A stretch of DNA of 64,000 nucleotides from Lautropia sp. SCN 69-89 (GCA_001724855.1 MEED01000017.1:39231-103230); one strand, 5' to 3'. Positions 36,948-49,427 are shown, counted from the first letter of the stretch. Notes: generated by a model not told the origin, from the letters alone. Numbers and translations: made by a program.

Positions 36948-39735
36948 CGCTCACCGCGCAGTACTTGAAGCCCGGAATCTTTCCGAACGGATCGAGGGTG
37001 GGCTTCGTGAGAAGGTTCGCCGCGGCTTCCGCATAGGCGAACGGCACGAACACGCTGCCCGGCGCCACGCCGTCGTCCTCGCGCACGCGCAGCACGATCC
37101 GGCCCCGCCGCGACGCGATCGCGGCGCGATCGCCCGGGCGCAGGCCGAGCCGACCGAGGTCGCGCGGATGCAGCGATGCGGTGGCCTCGGGCTCGATCGC
37201 GTCGAGCGCCTGCGCGCGGCGCGTCATCGCGCCGGTGTGCCAATGCTCGAGCTGCCGCCCGGTGATCAGCACGAAGGGCCATTGTTCATCGGGCTGTTCG
37301 TCGGCCGGCTCGGGCCGCGCGTGCACCAGCCGGCCGCGCCCGTCACCGGTGGGGAAGCGCTCGCGAAACACCACCGGCTGCCCCGGGTCGCCGTCGTCGA
37401 CGCACGGATAGGTGACGCTGCCCTCGCGCTCGAGTCGCGCCCAGCTGACGCCGCGGATCGAGGCCATGCCCTGGCGCATTTCCTCGAACACCTCGCCGGG
37501 ATGTTCGTAGCGCCAGTCGAGGCCGAGGCGCCTGGCGAGCTGCACGATGATCCAGAGGTCCTGGCGCGCCTGGCCCGGCGGATCGAGCGCCCGGCGCGCG
37601 AGCTGCACCATGCGGTCGGTGTTGGTGAAGCTGCCGGTCTTCTCGGGAAAGGCGCTCGCCGGAAGGATCACGTCGGCCAGCACCGCGGTCTCGGTCGGAA
37701 AGATGTCCTGCACCACGAGCAGGTCGAGCGTGGCGAGCGCCTCGCGCGCATGTCCGGCATCGGGATCGGACATCGCCGGGTTCTCGCCCATGATGACCAT
37801 GCCGCGGATCTGGCGCGCGGCCGCCGCCTGCAGCGTCTCGACCACCGTGAGGCCGGGGCGGCGGTCGAGCTTCGCGCCCCACAGCTCTTCGAACGCGACC
37901 GCGGCCGCCTCGTCGCCGACGCGGCGATAGTCGGGGAACATCATCGGGATCAGGCCCGCGTCCGAAGCCCCCTGCACGTTGTTCTGGCCGCGCAGCGGAT
38001 GCAGGCCGGTGCCGGGCCGCCCGATCTGGCCCGTGACGAGCGCCAGTGCAATCAGGCAGCGCGCGTTGTCGGTGCCGTGCACGTGCTGCGAGACGCCCAT
38101 CCCCCAGAAGATCATCGACGCGCGGCTGCGCGCATACAGCCGCGCCACTTCGCGGATGGTGGCGGCGTCGATGCCGCACACCGGCGCCACCGCCTCCGGG
38201 CTGTACGGCGCGACCGCCTCGCGCAGCGCCTCGAAGCCGCTGGTGCGCGCGGCGACGAACTCGCGGTCGACGAGATCCTCGGCGATGATCGTGTGCAGCA
38301 TCGCATCGAGCAGCGCCACGTCGGCGTCGGAGCGGAACTGCAGCAGGTGCGTGGCGTGACGCGCGAGCTCGGTGCGCCGCGGATCGGCGACGATCAGCTT
38401 CGCGCCGCGGCGCACCGCGTTCTTGATCCAGGTTGCCGCGACCGGATGGTTGACCGTGGGGTTCGAGCCGATCACGAACACCACTTCGGCATCCGCGACG
38501 TCGGAGACCGGGTTCGACACCGAGCCCGAGCCGATGCCTTCGAGCAGCGCGGCCACCGACGAGGCGTGGCACAGCCGCGTGCAGTGATCGACGTTGTTGG
38601 TGCCGAAGCCGGTGCGCACCAGTTTCTGGAACAGGTAGGCTTCCTCGTTGCTGCCCTTGGCCGAACCGAAGCCGGCGAGCGCCGATGCGCCGTGCACATC
38701 GCGGATGCGCGCAAGCCCGCCGCCGGCCAGCCCGAGCGCCTCCTCCCAGCTCGCTTCGCGAAACTGCTCGCGCCAGTTTTCCGGCACGCGTCCGAATCGC
38801 GGATTCTTCGCGGCGCCGGGCCTGCGCACCAGTGGTACCGTCAGCCGGTCGGGGCTCGAGACGTAGTCGAAGCCGAAGCGCCCCTTCACGCACAGCCGCC
38901 CGTGGTTGGCCGGCCCGTCGCGGCCTTCGACATAAAGGATGCGATTGTCGGAAACGTGCCAGGTCAGCTGGCAGCCCACTCCGCAGAACGGGCACAGCGA
39001 ATCGACCTGTCGTTGCGAGGCGCGCGGCGCCGCGCGCACCGCGTCGGCACTCGCGGCGCCCGCGCCCAGCAGTCGAGGCATCAGTGCTCCGGTGGGGCAG
39101 GCCTGCACGCACTCGCCGCAGCCCACGCAGCTGGAGGCGCCCATCGGGTCTTCGCAGTCGAAGACGATCCTCGCGTGCTCGCCACGCCCCGCGTAGCCGA
39201 TCACGTCGTTGACCTGCTCCTCGCGGCAGGCGCGCACGCAGCGCCCACACTGGATGCAGGCGTCGAGCCGCACCGCGATCGCCGGATGGCTCAGATCGGG
39301 CGCCGGCTGCTCGCGCGGCGCGAAGCGCGAGCCGGTCACACCGAGCACGCGCGCCCAGTGCCCCAGCTCGGAGTCTTCGCGATGACCGCCCGCCGGCGCT
39401 TCGGCCAGCAGCAGTTCGACCACCATCCGCTGCGAGGCGCGCGCACGCTCGCCGCTGGCGTGCACCTTCATGCCGGCCGCGGGCGCGCGGCAGCACGACG
39501 GCGCGAGCACGCGCTCGCCTTCGATCTCGACCACGCAGGCGCGGCAATTCCCGTCGGGGCGGTAGCCGTCGTAGTGGCACAGGCGCGGAATCTCCACGCC
39601 ATGGCGTGCCGCGGCCGCCAGGATCGTCTCGCCGGCGTGCGCCTCGATCGGGCGGCCGTCGAGCTCGAACGCGATCGCCGACGCGCCGGCGCCTGCGGAC
39701 GGCGCGGGGCCCGCCGAAACCTTCGTCGCGCTCAT
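36910..39735 (-). CDS. fdsA: NAD-linked formate dehydrogenase, molybdenum catalytic subunit (Cys type)
   Basis: This 941-residue protein starts at the ATG overlapping the upstream gene's stop (ATGA). An N-terminal [2Fe-2S] domain (C53, C64, C67, C81/82) precedes two [4Fe-4S] motifs ([30 protein letters not shown]). The Mo-bis-MGD domain opens with [12 protein letters not shown]. The active-site segment [11 protein letters not shown] has Cys389 (codon TGC) where selenoproteins carry Sec. This layout is that of soluble NAD-dependent FdsA. It oxidises formate to CO2. The usual accessory genes (fdhD/fdsC, fdsD) are not in the window. Confidence 0.93.
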   Translation of the reverse strand: MSATKVSAGPAPSAGAGASAIAFELDGRPIEAHAGETILAAAARHGVEIPRLCHYDGYRPDGNCRACVVEIEGERVLAPSCCRAPAAGMKVHASGERARASQRMVVELLLAEAPAGGHREDSELGHWARVLGVTGSRFAPREQPAPDLSHPAIAVRLDACIQCGRCVRACREEQVNDVIGYAGRGEHARIVFDCEDPMGASSCVGCGECVQACPTGALMPRLLGAGAASADAVRAAPRASQRQVDSLCPFCGVGCQLTWHVSDNRILYVEGRDGPANHGRLCVKGRFGFDYVSSPDRLTVPLVRRPGAAKNPRFGRVPENWREQFREASWEEALGLAGGGLARIRDVHGASALAGFGSAKGSNEEAYLFQKLVRTGFGTNNVDHCTRLCHASSVAALLEGIGSGSVSNPVSDVADAEVVFVIGSNPTVNHPVAATWIKNAVRRGAKLIVADPRRTELARHATHLLQFRSDADVALLDAMLHTIIAEDLVDREFVAARTSGFEALREAVAPYSPEAVAPVCGIDAATIREVARLYARSRASMIFWGMGVSQHVHGTDNARCLIALALVTGQIGRPGTGLHPLRGQNNVQGASDAGLIPMMFPDYRRVGDEAAAVAFEELWGAKLDRRPGLTVVETLQAAAARQIRGMVIMGENPAMSDPDAGHAREALATLDLLVVQDIFPTETAVLADVILPASAFPEKTGSFTNTDRMVQLARRALDPPGQARQDLWIIVQLARRLGLDWRYEHPGEVFEEMRQGMASIRGVSWARLEREGSVTYPCVDDGDPGQPVVFRERFPTGDGRGRLVHARPEPADEQPDEQWPFVLITGRQLEHWHTGAMTRRAQALDAIEPEATASLHPRDLGRLGLRPGDRAAIASRRGRIVLRVREDDGVAPGSVFVPFAYAEAAANLLTKPTLDPFGKIPGFKYCAVSVSPAPLAQAGAA

Positions 39736-41426
39736 CGCCGCGGCTCCTGTGCGTCGAGCTCGTGCGCGAAGTGGCGCAGCACCGACAGCACGGGGTTCGG
39801 CGCAGCCTGTCCGAGCCCGCAGATCGACGCGTCCATCATCGCGGCCGACAGCTCGCGCAGCAGCCCGGCGTTCCACTGATCGTGCGCGATCTCGTGCGCC
39901 GCCTTCGCGGTACCGACGCGGCACGGCGTGCACTGTCCGCACGACTCGTCGCGGAAAAATGCCATCAGGTTGCGCGCCGCATCGACCACGCTGTCGTGCT
40001 GCGAGAGCACGATCACCGCCGCCGAGCCGATGAAGGCGCCATGCGGCTGCAGCGTGTCGAAGTCGAGCGGCTCGTCGGCCAGCGCAGCCGGCAGGATGCC
40101 GCCCGAGGCGCCACCCGGCAGGTACGCGTACAGCTCGTGCCCGGGCAGCATGCCGCCGCAGAACTCGTCGACCAGCTCGCGCACGCTGATGCCGGCCGGC
40201 GCGAGCTTCACGCCCGGATCGCGCACCCTGCCCGAGACCGAGAACCAGCGCAGCCCGCGCCGGCCGCGGCGCCCGTGGGCGGCGAACCACGCGGCGCCGC
40301 GTTCGAGAATCTCCGGCACCCAGTAGAGCGTCTCGACGTTGTGCGCGAGCGTGGGCCGCCCGAAGAGGCCCACTTCGGCCACATACGGCGGACGCAGCCG
40401 CGGCATCCCGCGCTTGCCTTCCACCGATTCGATCAGCGCGCTCTCCTCACCACAGACGTAGGCGCCGGCGCCGCGCCGCAGGTGGATCTCGGGCAGCGCG
40501 TGGCCGGGCACCGGCGGGTCGGCGCGCAACGCGTCGAGCTCGCGCACGAGCAGCGCGCGCACGCCCGCGTATTCGTCGCGCAGGTAGATGTAGCAGGCTT
40601 CGCAACCGGCCACCGCCGCCGCGATCAGCATGCCTTCGAGGATCCGGTGCGGCGCGCGCTCCAGGCAATGCCGATCCTTGAAGGTGCCCGGCTCGCCTTC
40701 GTCGGCGTTGACCACCATCAGGCGCGGACCGGGCTGCCTGGCGACGATGCGCCACTTGCGTCCGATCGGGAAGCCTGCGCCGCCCAGGCCGCGCAGTGCC
40801 GAGCCATCGAGCTCTTCGAGGATCGCCTCGCGGCTGCGCCGGCCTTCGAGCAACTGTGCCAGTTGCCGATAGCCGCCGGCCGACCGGTATGCCGCATAGT
40901 CTTGCGCATCGGGCACCGGGCATTCGAAGTCGCCGCCAGCCACCGCGTCGAGCACCGCTTCGGGCGCGGCCGGCGCGATCGGCCGGCGCCCGACCACCGC
41001 CGCCGGCGCCTCGGCACAGCGCCCGATGCAGGGCACGCGCTGCACCCTCGCCTCGCGGCCGAGCCGCTGCGCGAGCGCGGTCAGCAGCGCCTCGGCGCCA
41101 TTGAGCCGGCAAGGCAGCGAATCGCAGACGCGCACGGTCAGCGCCGGAGGTCGAGCCTCATCCTCCCGCACCGGCTCGAAGTGATGGTAGAAGCTGGCGA
41201 CCTCGTAGACCTCGGCCTGCGCGAGGCCCAGCCAGTCGGCGAGGGCCGCCAGCAGCGGTGCCGGCAGGCAGCCTTCGGCATCCTGGATGCGATGCAGGTG
41301 TTCGACGAGCAGGTCGCGGCGCGGCGGCAGGCCGTCGAGCAGCTGGCGCACGCGCCCGAGCGCGGCAGGGTCGACCTGCCGGCCCTTTCGCCAGCCGACC
41401 GGGCGCCGGAACTCGTTCGCATCCAT
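39732..41426 (-). CDS. Formate dehydrogenase diaphorase subunit, fused NuoE-NuoF type
   Basis: In this 564-residue protein residues about 20-165 are NuoE-like (HLHRIQDAEGCLPAPLL; VCDSLPC ... CIGRCAEAP, a [2Fe-2S] site). Residues about 195-564 are NuoF-like: RGLGGAGFPIGRKW, NADEGEPGTFKDR, GAGAYVCGEESALIESVEGKRG for NADH/FMN, and the [4Fe-4S] motif ESCGQCTPCRVG. In Cupriavidus-type enzymes these are two genes (fdsG, fdsB). Here one gene carries both. It passes electrons from the Fe-S chain of the catalytic subunit to NAD+. Confidence 0.93.
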   Translation of the reverse strand: MDANEFRRPVGWRKGRQVDPAALGRVRQLLDGLPPRRDLLVEHLHRIQDAEGCLPAPLLAALADWLGLAQAEVYEVASFYHHFEPVREDEARPPALTVRVCDSLPCRLNGAEALLTALAQRLGREARVQRVPCIGRCAEAPAAVVGRRPIAPAAPEAVLDAVAGGDFECPVPDAQDYAAYRSAGGYRQLAQLLEGRRSREAILEELDGSALRGLGGAGFPIGRKWRIVARQPGPRLMVVNADEGEPGTFKDRHCLERAPHRILEGMLIAAAVAGCEACYIYLRDEYAGVRALLVRELDALRADPPVPGHALPEIHLRRGAGAYVCGEESALIESVEGKRGMPRLRPPYVAEVGLFGRPTLAHNVETLYWVPEILERGAAWFAAHGRRGRRGLRWFSVSGRVRDPGVKLAPAGISVRELVDEFCGGMLPGHELYAYLPGGASGGILPAALADEPLDFDTLQPHGAFIGSAAVIVLSQHDSVVDAARNLMAFFRDESCGQCTPCRVGTAKAAHEIAHDQWNAGLLRELSAAMMDASICGLGQAAPNPVLSVLRHFAHELDAQEPRR

Positions 41427-41433
41427 GGTTCCG

Positions 41434-41439
41434 ACTCTA
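41434..41439 (-). promoter_or_regulatory. Candidate -10 element immediately before the fused diaphorase gene
   Basis: On the minus strand TAGAGT ends 7 nt before the ATG at 41426. If it is used, transcription would begin at about the start codon, giving a leaderless message. No Shine-Dalgarno motif is evident, and no good -35 is seen. It is one of four similar cases in the window. Confidence 0.25.
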
Positions 41440-41498
41440 CCAGCACGGCGCCGCGGCTTCAGCGCGCGCGCAGCCCCGCAAGGGGAATCGGCACCGCG

Positions 41499-42860
41499 TC
41501 AGAGCGGCAGCTCGACGGTCTCCATGTGCTCGGGCACGCGTGCGCGCCAGCCGAGCTCCTTTTCGATGCGCACTCGCAGCCGGTCGGCCGCCTCGGGCTC
41601 GCCGTGGGTCACGTAGACCTGCTTCGGGGCGGAATGAAAGCCGCGCATCCAGTCGATGAGCTCGCTGCTGTCGGCGTGCGCCGAAAAACCGTCGAGTTGC
41701 GTGACGCCGGCGCGCACCGGATGCCATTCGCCGTGGATCCGGACCTCGCGCACGCCCGCCACCAGGTGCGCGCCGCGGGTGCCCGGTGCCTGGAAGCCGG
41801 CGAACACCACGTGATTCGCCGGATCGGGCAGGACCCGCTTCAGGTGGTGCAGCACGCGGCCCCCGGTCGCCATGCCGCTGGCCGAGATGATGACCAGCGG
41901 CCCGTGCAGCGTGGCCAGCCGCTTCGATTCGGCCGGCGTGGTGATCAGCTTTGCCGCGCGATACATGCCGGCGCACTGCTCCGGCGTGAGGCGGTGGTCG
42001 TGCTCGAAGCGCCGGTACAGCCTCGTGGCGTCCACCGCCATCGGACTGTCGAGGAACACCGGAATCTCGGGGATCTCGTCACGCTGCTTCAGGCGGTGCA
42101 GCGCATAGAGCAGCGTCTGCGCGCGCCCGACCGCGAACGAGGGAATGAGGATCGTGCCACCGCGCGACGCGGTCTCGCGGATCACGCGGCCCAGCACCGC
42201 CTCCGGGTCTTCGCCGCCGTGCTCGCGGTCGCCGTAGGTCGATTCGACGATCAGCGTGTCGGCCGCATCCACCTTGCGCGGCGGCCGCATGACGAGGTCG
42301 TTCGGGCGGCCCAGGTCGCCGCTGTACACCAGCGTGCGGTGACCGCGCTGCAGCCGCACGATCGAGGCACCGAGCAGGTGCCCCGCGGGCAGGAAGCAGC
42401 CGACGATACCGTCGCCGAGATCGAAGTCGCGGTCGAAGCCGTTGGCCAAGAAGCGCCCGAGCGCGCGCTCGGCGTCTTCGGTCGTGTAGAGCGGGCGCGC
42501 GGGCGAGTGCTTCGAATAGCCGTGGCGGTTCGCGAAATCGGCCTCTTCCTCCTGCAGCCGCGCGCTGTCGCGCAGCAGGATCTCGCAGAGCTCGCGCGTG
42601 GCCTCGGTGGCGACGATCTGCCCGCGAAAGCCGTCGCGCACCAGCGCAGGCAGGTAGCCGCTGTGATCGAGGTGCGCATGGCTGAGCACCACGCGGTCGA
42701 TCTCGCGCGGCGGCAGCGCAAAGGCCGCCCAGTTGCGGTCGCGCAGCTTCTTGAAGCCCTGGAACAGCCCGCAGTCGAGCAGGATCTGGCGCCCGCCCGA
42801 ATCGAGCAGGTAGCGCGAACCGGTGACCGTGTCGGCGGCCCCCGCGAAGGTGAGCTTCAC
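41499..42860 (-). CDS. MBL-fold/beta-CASP metallo-hydrolase, probable ribonuclease
   Basis: The protein is 453 residues, starting at GTG 42860 inside the dnaJ stop (GTGA). The metal motif HAHLDH is at residues 61-66. [13 protein letters not shown] (motif 3), YSGDLGRP (motif 4), the beta-CASP region ([36 protein letters not shown]) and the terminal [13 protein letters not shown] and THGEPEA are as in CPSF/RNase J-like proteins. It is expected to be a cytoplasmic zinc-dependent RNA nuclease. Coupling to dnaJ suggests heat-shock co-expression. Confidence 0.93.
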   Translation of the reverse strand: MKLTFAGAADTVTGSRYLLDSGGRQILLDCGLFQGFKKLRDRNWAAFALPPREIDRVVLSHAHLDHSGYLPALVRDGFRGQIVATEATRELCEILLRDSARLQEEEADFANRHGYSKHSPARPLYTTEDAERALGRFLANGFDRDFDLGDGIVGCFLPAGHLLGASIVRLQRGHRTLVYSGDLGRPNDLVMRPPRKVDAADTLIVESTYGDREHGGEDPEAVLGRVIRETASRGGTILIPSFAVGRAQTLLYALHRLKQRDEIPEIPVFLDSPMAVDATRLYRRFEHDHRLTPEQCAGMYRAAKLITTPAESKRLATLHGPLVIISASGMATGGRVLHHLKRVLPDPANHVVFAGFQAPGTRGAHLVAGVREVRIHGEWHPVRAGVTQLDGFSAHADSSELIDWMRGFHSAPKQVYVTHGEPEAADRLRVRIEKELGWRARVPEHMETVELPL

Positions 42861-43978
42861 TGGAAGAAGTCCTTCACGCGATCCATCCAGCCCTTCGTCT
42901 GCGGGCTGTGCTTCGGATCCTTCAACGAGGTTTCGAGTTCGCGCAGCAGCTGCTTCTGCTTGTCGGTGAGCCGCACCGGCGTCTCGATCACCACGTGCGC
43001 GTACAGGTCGCCGGGGTAGCTGGAGCGGATGCCCTTGACGCCCTTGCCGCGCAGCCGGAACTGCTTGCCCGACTGCGTACCCTCGGGCAGGTCGATCTCG
43101 GCGCGCCCGTGCAGCGTGGGAATCTGCACCGTGCCGCCCAGCGCCGCAGTGGTGATGCCGATCGGCACCTCGCAGTGCAGGTCGTCGCCGTCGCGCTGGA
43201 ACACCGGGTGCTCCTTGACGTGGATCTCCACGTAAAGGTCTCCGGGTGGCCCGCCGTTGATGCCCGGCTCGCCGTTGCCGGCCGAGCGGATGCGCATGCC
43301 GTCGTCGATGCCGGCCGGGATCTTCACTTCGAGCGTCTTGTTCTTCTTCACGCGACCCGCGCCTTCGCAGGCCGTGCACGGCTCGGGGATCACCCTGCCG
43401 CTGCCGCGGCAGGTCGGGCAGGTCTGCTGGATCGAGAAGAAGCCCTGCTGCACGCGCACCGCGCCCTGGCCGCCGCAGGTGTGGCACACCTTCGGTTTGG
43501 TACCGGGTTTCGCGCCGCTGCCGCTGCAGGCCTCGCAGGTTTCCCAGGCGGGCACCCGGATCTCCGAGGTATAGCCGCCGGCCGCCTGCTCGAGCGAGAT
43601 CTCCATCGCGTAGCGCAGGTCGGCGCCGCGGTAGACGTTGCTGCGCCCCCCGCCGCGCTGGCCGCCGAAGATGTCGCCGAAGATGTCGCCGAACACGTCG
43701 GCGAAGCCGCCGAAGCCCGGCCCGCCCGCACCGCCGGCGAAGCCCGCATTCGGGTCGACGCCGGCGTGGCCGAAGCGGTCGTAGGCCTCGCGCTTGGCCG
43801 GATCGGAGAGCATCTCGTAGGCCTCCTTGACCTCCTTGAACTTCTCCTCGGCCTCCTTGCTGTCCGGATTGCGGTCCGGATGGTGCTTCATCGCAAGCTT
43901 GCGATACGCCTTCTTCAGCTCGTCCTCGGTGGCGTTCTTCGCGACACCGAGGACCTCGTAGTAGTCACGTTTGGCCAT
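42857..43978 (-). CDS. dnaJ: Chaperone DnaJ
   Basis: This 373-residue type I Hsp40 has the J-domain ([35 protein letters not shown] with HPD), a G/F-rich linker ([19 protein letters not shown]), and four zinc-finger repeats [24 protein letters not shown] and [10 protein letters not shown]-terminal substrate domain follows. It starts 2 nt after the dnaK stop and stimulates DnaK ATPase. The MBL hydrolase gene overlaps its end. Confidence 0.98.
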   Translation of the reverse strand: MAKRDYYEVLGVAKNATEDELKKAYRKLAMKHHPDRNPDSKEAEEKFKEVKEAYEMLSDPAKREAYDRFGHAGVDPNAGFAGGAGGPGFGGFADVFGDIFGDIFGGQRGGGRSNVYRGADLRYAMEISLEQAAGGYTSEIRVPAWETCEACSGSGAKPGTKPKVCHTCGGQGAVRVQQGFFSIQQTCPTCRGSGRVIPEPCTACEGAGRVKKNKTLEVKIPAGIDDGMRIRSAGNGEPGINGGPPGDLYVEIHVKEHPVFQRDGDDLHCEVPIGITTAALGGTVQIPTLHGRAEIDLPEGTQSGKQFRLRGKGVKGIRSSYPGDLYAHVVIETPVRLTDKQKQLLRELETSLKDPKHSPQTKGWMDRVKDFFQ

Positions 43979-43980
43979 GT

Positions 43981-45924
<1,944 letters not shown>

Positions 45925-45999
45925 GTCGATTGTTCCTCGAAGACGGAAATTGCCTGGTTTGCAGATGTGTCGCGAAGGACGGAATTCAAGCGGCCGGGG

Positions 46000-46581
46000 T
46001 CAGCCCTGGACCACGGTGACCAGCGCCGGCCGCAGCACCCGATCGCCGATCAGGTAGCCCTTTTGCAGCACGTGCGCGACGTGGTTCTCGGCCACCGGCG
46101 GTTGCATGGCCGCCGCCGGCACGGTGGAGATCGCCTGGTGGCGATTGGGGTCGAACTTCTGCCCTCGCGGGTCGATTTCGAAGAGCCGGTTCTTCTCGAA
46201 GGCCGAGGCCAGCAGGCGCAGCGTGGCTTCGACGCCCTCCTTCAGGTTCTCCACCGTCGGCGTATCGGCATTCAGCGCCATCTCGAGGCTGTCCTTCACC
46301 GGCAACAGGCTCTCTGCGAAACCCTCGATGCCGTACTTGTGGGCGCGGGCGACGTCCTCCTGCGCCCGGCGGCGCACGTTCTCGAGTTCGGCCACTGCCC
46401 GCAGGTACTGGTCGCGCAGTTCGGCGACTTGCGCCTCGGCGGCCGCCGCCCGCTGCGCGGCATCGGACCCGGCCTGCGGGGCCGTGTCGGCCGCGGTTCC
46501 GTCAGGGGCCGGCGCGACGCCGGCATCGTTGGCGGTGGCGGGCAGTTCTGCTTCCGGCCGATCCGGCGCTTCCCGGTTCAT
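46000..46581 (-). CDS. grpE: Nucleotide exchange factor GrpE
   Basis: This 193-residue protein has an acidic Ala/Pro-rich N-terminus, a long coiled helix ([54 protein letters not shown]) and the C-terminal beta-wing ([33 protein letters not shown]). A GAGGAG ribosome site lies about 9 nt upstream of the ATG. It releases ADP from DnaK. It is the first gene of the heat-shock operon. Confidence 0.97.
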   Translation of the reverse strand: MNREAPDRPEAELPATANDAGVAPAPDGTAADTAPQAGSDAAQRAAAAEAQVAELRDQYLRAVAELENVRRRAQEDVARAHKYGIEGFAESLLPVKDSLEMALNADTPTVENLKEGVEATLRLLASAFEKNRLFEIDPRGQKFDPNRHQAISTVPAAAMQPPVAENHVAHVLQKGYLIGDRVLRPALVTVVQG

Positions 46582-46652
46582 CCCGTGATTCTCCTCGCGA
46601 AATCAATACGTTACGAAATCTCGCCGCGCGCTGACGCGGCGCGGTGGCGAGT

Positions 46653-46681
46653 ATTTTGGGGATGGATCCGGCGATTTCAAC
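46653..46681 (-). promoter_or_regulatory. Sigma-32-like heat-shock promoter of grpE-dnaK-dnaJ
   Basis: On the minus strand GTTGAAA (46675-46681) is followed after 13 bp by CCCCAAAAT (46653-46661). The sigma-32 consensus is CTTGAAA, 11-16 bp, CCCCATNT, so both boxes match well. The start site would be near 46645, giving a leader of about 64 nt before grpE. No CIRCE repeat (TTAGCACTC half-site) is seen here. Confidence 0.75.
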
Positions 46682-46763
46682 AGCCTTCGCCCCGCAGGCG
46701 GTTACCCTTGCATCAGGCCCGCCGCACGGCCGGGCCCCTTCTTCACGCTCCGGGAGAACAACG

Positions 46764-47246
46764 ATGGGCCTCATGTCATTCATCAAGGACGCCGGCGAAA
46801 AACTCTTCGGGCGCGGCGAAGCGCAGGCGGCGGCAGGCGCCGACAAGGCGGCTGCGGCGAACGCGGCTGCCGGACAGGCGATCGAAGACTACATCGCAGC
46901 GATGAAGCTCTCCGCCGACGGGCTGAAGGTCGAGTTCGACGGCGCCAACGCAACGGTGACGGTCTCGGGCACGGCGCCCGACCAGGCCACCCGCGAGAAG
47001 ATCGTCCTTTGCTGCGGCAACGTGGCCGGGGTCGGGAACGTGATCGACAACATGTCGGTCAGCCACGCCGAGCCCGAGGCCCAGTTCTACACGGTGGTAC
47101 GCGGCGACACGCTGTCGAAGATCGCGAAGCAGTACTACGGCAACGCCAATGCCTACATGCCGATCTTCGAGGCGAACAAGCCGATGCTGACGCACCCCGA
47201 CAAGATCTACCCGGGCCAGGTGCTGCGGATCCCGCCGAAGGCCTGA
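46764..47246 (+). CDS. BON-LysM protein, Kbp/YgaU type
   Basis: This 160-residue protein starts at ATG 46764 with GGGAG 7 nt upstream. The N-terminal MSFIKDAGEKLFG and an Ala-rich helix are followed by a BON domain (about residues 45-100: DGLKVEFDGANATVTVSGTAPDQATREKIVLCCGNVAGVGNV). A LysM domain follows (FYTVVRGDTLSKIAKQYYGNANAYMPIFEANKPM...YPGQVLRIP). This is the layout of the E. coli potassium-binding protein Kbp (YgaU), a soluble protein with no signal peptide. It is divergent from grpE. Confidence 0.93.
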   Translation: MGLMSFIKDAGEKLFGRGEAQAAAGADKAAAANAAAGQAIEDYIAAMKLSADGLKVEFDGANATVTVSGTAPDQATREKIVLCCGNVAGVGNVIDNMSVSHAEPEAQFYTVVRGDTLSKIAKQYYGNANAYMPIFEANKPMLTHPDKIYPGQVLRIPPKA

Positions 47247-47290
47247 GCGTGCAACCGCGCCCGCTGCGCAGGCCGATCCTGCGCCGGCGA

Positions 47291-48376
47291 TCAGCGCTGC
47301 TGCGTCTGCACCTGGGCCTGTGCCTGCGCCTGCGCGCTGGCCGGCACTGGCCGCGTCGGCCAGCCCGACAGGTGCTGGCGCGCGATCGAAGCGAGCGCCT
47401 CGATGAATGTCGGCGCCTCGTTCAGGCAGCCGAGATAGCGGAACTCGCGGCCGCCGGCCTCGAGGAACGCACGCCGGCCCTCGATCGCGATTTCTTCGAG
47501 CGTCTCGAGGCAGTCGGCGACGAAGCCGGGGCAGATCACCTCGACGCTGCGCACCCCCGAGGCGGCGAGCTCGCGCAGGCTCGGCTCGGTGTACGGCCGC
47601 AGCCATTCGGCGCGGCCGAAGCGCGACTGGAACGTGAGCAGCCATTCGTCCGGCCGCAGGCCGAGGCGCTCGGCCAGTCGGCGCCCGGTGGCCAGGCACT
47701 CGCAGTGGTAGGGGTCTCCCAGCTCGAGCGTGCGCCGGGGCACGCCGTGGAAACTCATCACCAGCCGCTCGGCACGGCCATCGCGTTCCCAGGCGCGCCG
47801 CACGTGGGCCGCCAGCGCGTCGATGTAGCCGTCGTGGGCATGAAAGCCGCGCACCATCCGCAATTCGGGCAGGTTGCGCCAGCCGGCCAGTTCACGGGCC
47901 ACCGCGTCGAGCGCCGTGGCGCTGGTCGCGGCGGCGTATTGCGGGTACAGCGGCAGCACCAGCAGCCGCGCGACGTTGCGCTCGCGCAGTTCGCGCAGCA
48001 CCGCCGGAATCGACGGATTGCCGTAGCGCATCGCGAAGGCAACCTCGAGCTCGTGGCCCAGGGCACCCAGTGCGCCGCGCAGCAGCTTCGCCTGGCGGCG
48101 CGTATGCACCAGCAGCGGCGAGCCTTCGTCGGTCCAGATGGTCGCGTACTTGCGCGCCGACTGCGCGGGGCGCGTGCGCAGGATGACACCGTGCAGGATC
48201 GGCAGCCAGACCAGCCGCGGGATCTCGACCACGCGCGGGTCCGACAGGAACTCGCGCAGGTAGCGGCGCAGCGCCGCCGGCGTCGGCGCGTCGGGCGTGC
48301 CCAACTGCACGAGCAGCACCGCGGTGCGCGTGGGTGCCGCGTGGTCGAAGCCGCTGGCCGACGAGTAGCGGGTCAC
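47291..48376 (-). CDS. hemH: Ferrochelatase
   Basis: The protein is 361 residues, starting at GTG 48376, 25 nt after hrcA. TAVLLVQLGTPDAPTPAALRRYLREFLSDPRVVEIPR is the family N-terminus. The catalytic His is in VMSFHGVP, and TFQSRFGRAEWLRPYTEP and the late Glu in CPGFVADCLETLEEI are conserved. The C-terminal 17 residues form an Ala/Gln repeat (AQAQAQAQ) outside the usual family end. It inserts Fe2+ into protoporphyrin IX. Confidence 0.97.
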   Translation of the reverse strand: MTRYSSASGFDHAAPTRTAVLLVQLGTPDAPTPAALRRYLREFLSDPRVVEIPRLVWLPILHGVILRTRPAQSARKYATIWTDEGSPLLVHTRRQAKLLRGALGALGHELEVAFAMRYGNPSIPAVLRELRERNVARLLVLPLYPQYAAATSATALDAVARELAGWRNLPELRMVRGFHAHDGYIDALAAHVRRAWERDGRAERLVMSFHGVPRRTLELGDPYHCECLATGRRLAERLGLRPDEWLLTFQSRFGRAEWLRPYTEPSLRELAASGVRSVEVICPGFVADCLETLEEIAIEGRRAFLEAGGREFRYLGCLNEAPTFIEALASIARQHLSGWPTRPVPASAQAQAQAQVQTQQR

Positions 48377-48401
48377 GAAGGCGCGCCGGCTCTTCCGCGG
48401 C

Positions 48402-49421
48402 TCAGGCGTGGTGGCTCAGCGCCGACGACACCAGCCTGGCAGTGATGTCGACGATCGGGATCACCCGCTCGTAGGCCATCCGCGTGGGGCCGATGACGCC
48501 CAGCGTGCCGACGATGCGGCCGTCGGCTTCGTAGGGGGCGACCACGACGCTGATCTGGTCCATCGGCACCAGTTCGGATTCGCCGCCGATGAAGATCTGC
48601 ACGCCCTGCGCGCGGCTGGACGCGTCGAGCAGCTGCACCAGGCTGGTCTTCTGGTCGAACAGGTCGAACAGCCGCCGCAGCCGCTCCATGTTGTCGGAGA
48701 GGTCGGCCACGCCGACCAGGTTGCGCTCGCCCGAGATGACCACCGGGTCGGCCTCCTCGGTGAGCGCGCGGTTGCTGGCTTCGACCGCCTTCTGCATCAG
48801 CGCGGTGATGTCGTCGCGCAGCGACACGAGCTCGGATTGCAACCGCGTGCGGATGCTCTCGAAGTCGAGCCCGGCGAGGTGCGCGTTGATGTAGTTGGCC
48901 GCCTCGGTCAGCTGCGACGGCGTGTAGTCGCGCTCGGTGGAGAGGATGCGGTTCTGCACGTCGCCCTCGGGGGTGACGATGATCAGCAGGATGCGCCGCT
49001 CCGACAGGCGCAGGAATTCGACCTGGCGAAACAGCGAGGCCCGGCGCGGCGTCATGACCACGCCCGCGAAGTGCGAGAGGTTCGACAGCAGCGAAGCCGC
49101 GGCCGAGAGCAGCCGCTGCGGCTCGTCGGCCTGCAGCCGGCCCTGGATGGCGCGCGTCTGCTCGCCCTGGAGCGGCTCGACCGTGAGCAGCGTATCGACG
49201 AACAGCCGGTAGCCGCGCGGGGTGGGAATGCGGCCGGCCGAGGTGTGCGGACTGGCGATCAGCCCGAGCTCCTCGAGGTCGGCCATCACGTTGCGGATCG
49301 TGGCCGGCGACAGGTCGAGCCCTGAATGGCGTGAAAGCGTGCGCGAGCCTACCGGCGTGCCGTCGGCGATGTAACGCTCGATGAGGGTCTTCAGCAGGGT
49401 CTGCGCGCGCGAATCCAGCAT
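48402..49421 (-). CDS. hrcA: Heat-inducible transcription repressor HrcA
   Basis: The protein is 339 residues from ATG 49421. [55 protein letters not shown] is the winged-helix domain, and [20 protein letters not shown] the family signature. GAF-like and dimerisation regions follow, including [21 protein letters not shown]. HrcA binds CIRCE operators, usually at groESL and sometimes dnaK. None is visible here, so its targets are probably elsewhere. Confidence 0.96.
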   Translation of the reverse strand: MLDSRAQTLLKTLIERYIADGTPVGSRTLSRHSGLDLSPATIRNVMADLEELGLIASPHTSAGRIPTPRGYRLFVDTLLTVEPLQGEQTRAIQGRLQADEPQRLLSAAASLLSNLSHFAGVVMTPRRASLFRQVEFLRLSERRILLIIVTPEGDVQNRILSTERDYTPSQLTEAANYINAHLAGLDFESIRTRLQSELVSLRDDITALMQKAVEASNRALTEEADPVVISGERNLVGVADLSDNMERLRRLFDLFDQKTSLVQLLDASSRAQGVQIFIGGESELVPMDQISVVVAPYEADGRIVGTLGVIGPTRMAYERVIPIVDITARLVSSALSHHA

Positions 49422-49427
49422 GCTCTC

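Noticed and set aside
38566..38574. Possible selenocysteine in formate dehydrogenase
   Set aside because: The active-site codon is TGC (Cys), not TGA.
37168..39879. 900-codon plus-strand open frame opposite the formate dehydrogenase gene
   Set aside because: Composition typical of an antisense frame; the opposite strand has complete Fe-S and Mo motifs.
46582..46763. CIRCE operator for HrcA before grpE
   Set aside because: No TTAGCACTC/GAGTGCTAA-type repeat is present; the region instead fits a sigma-32 promoter.
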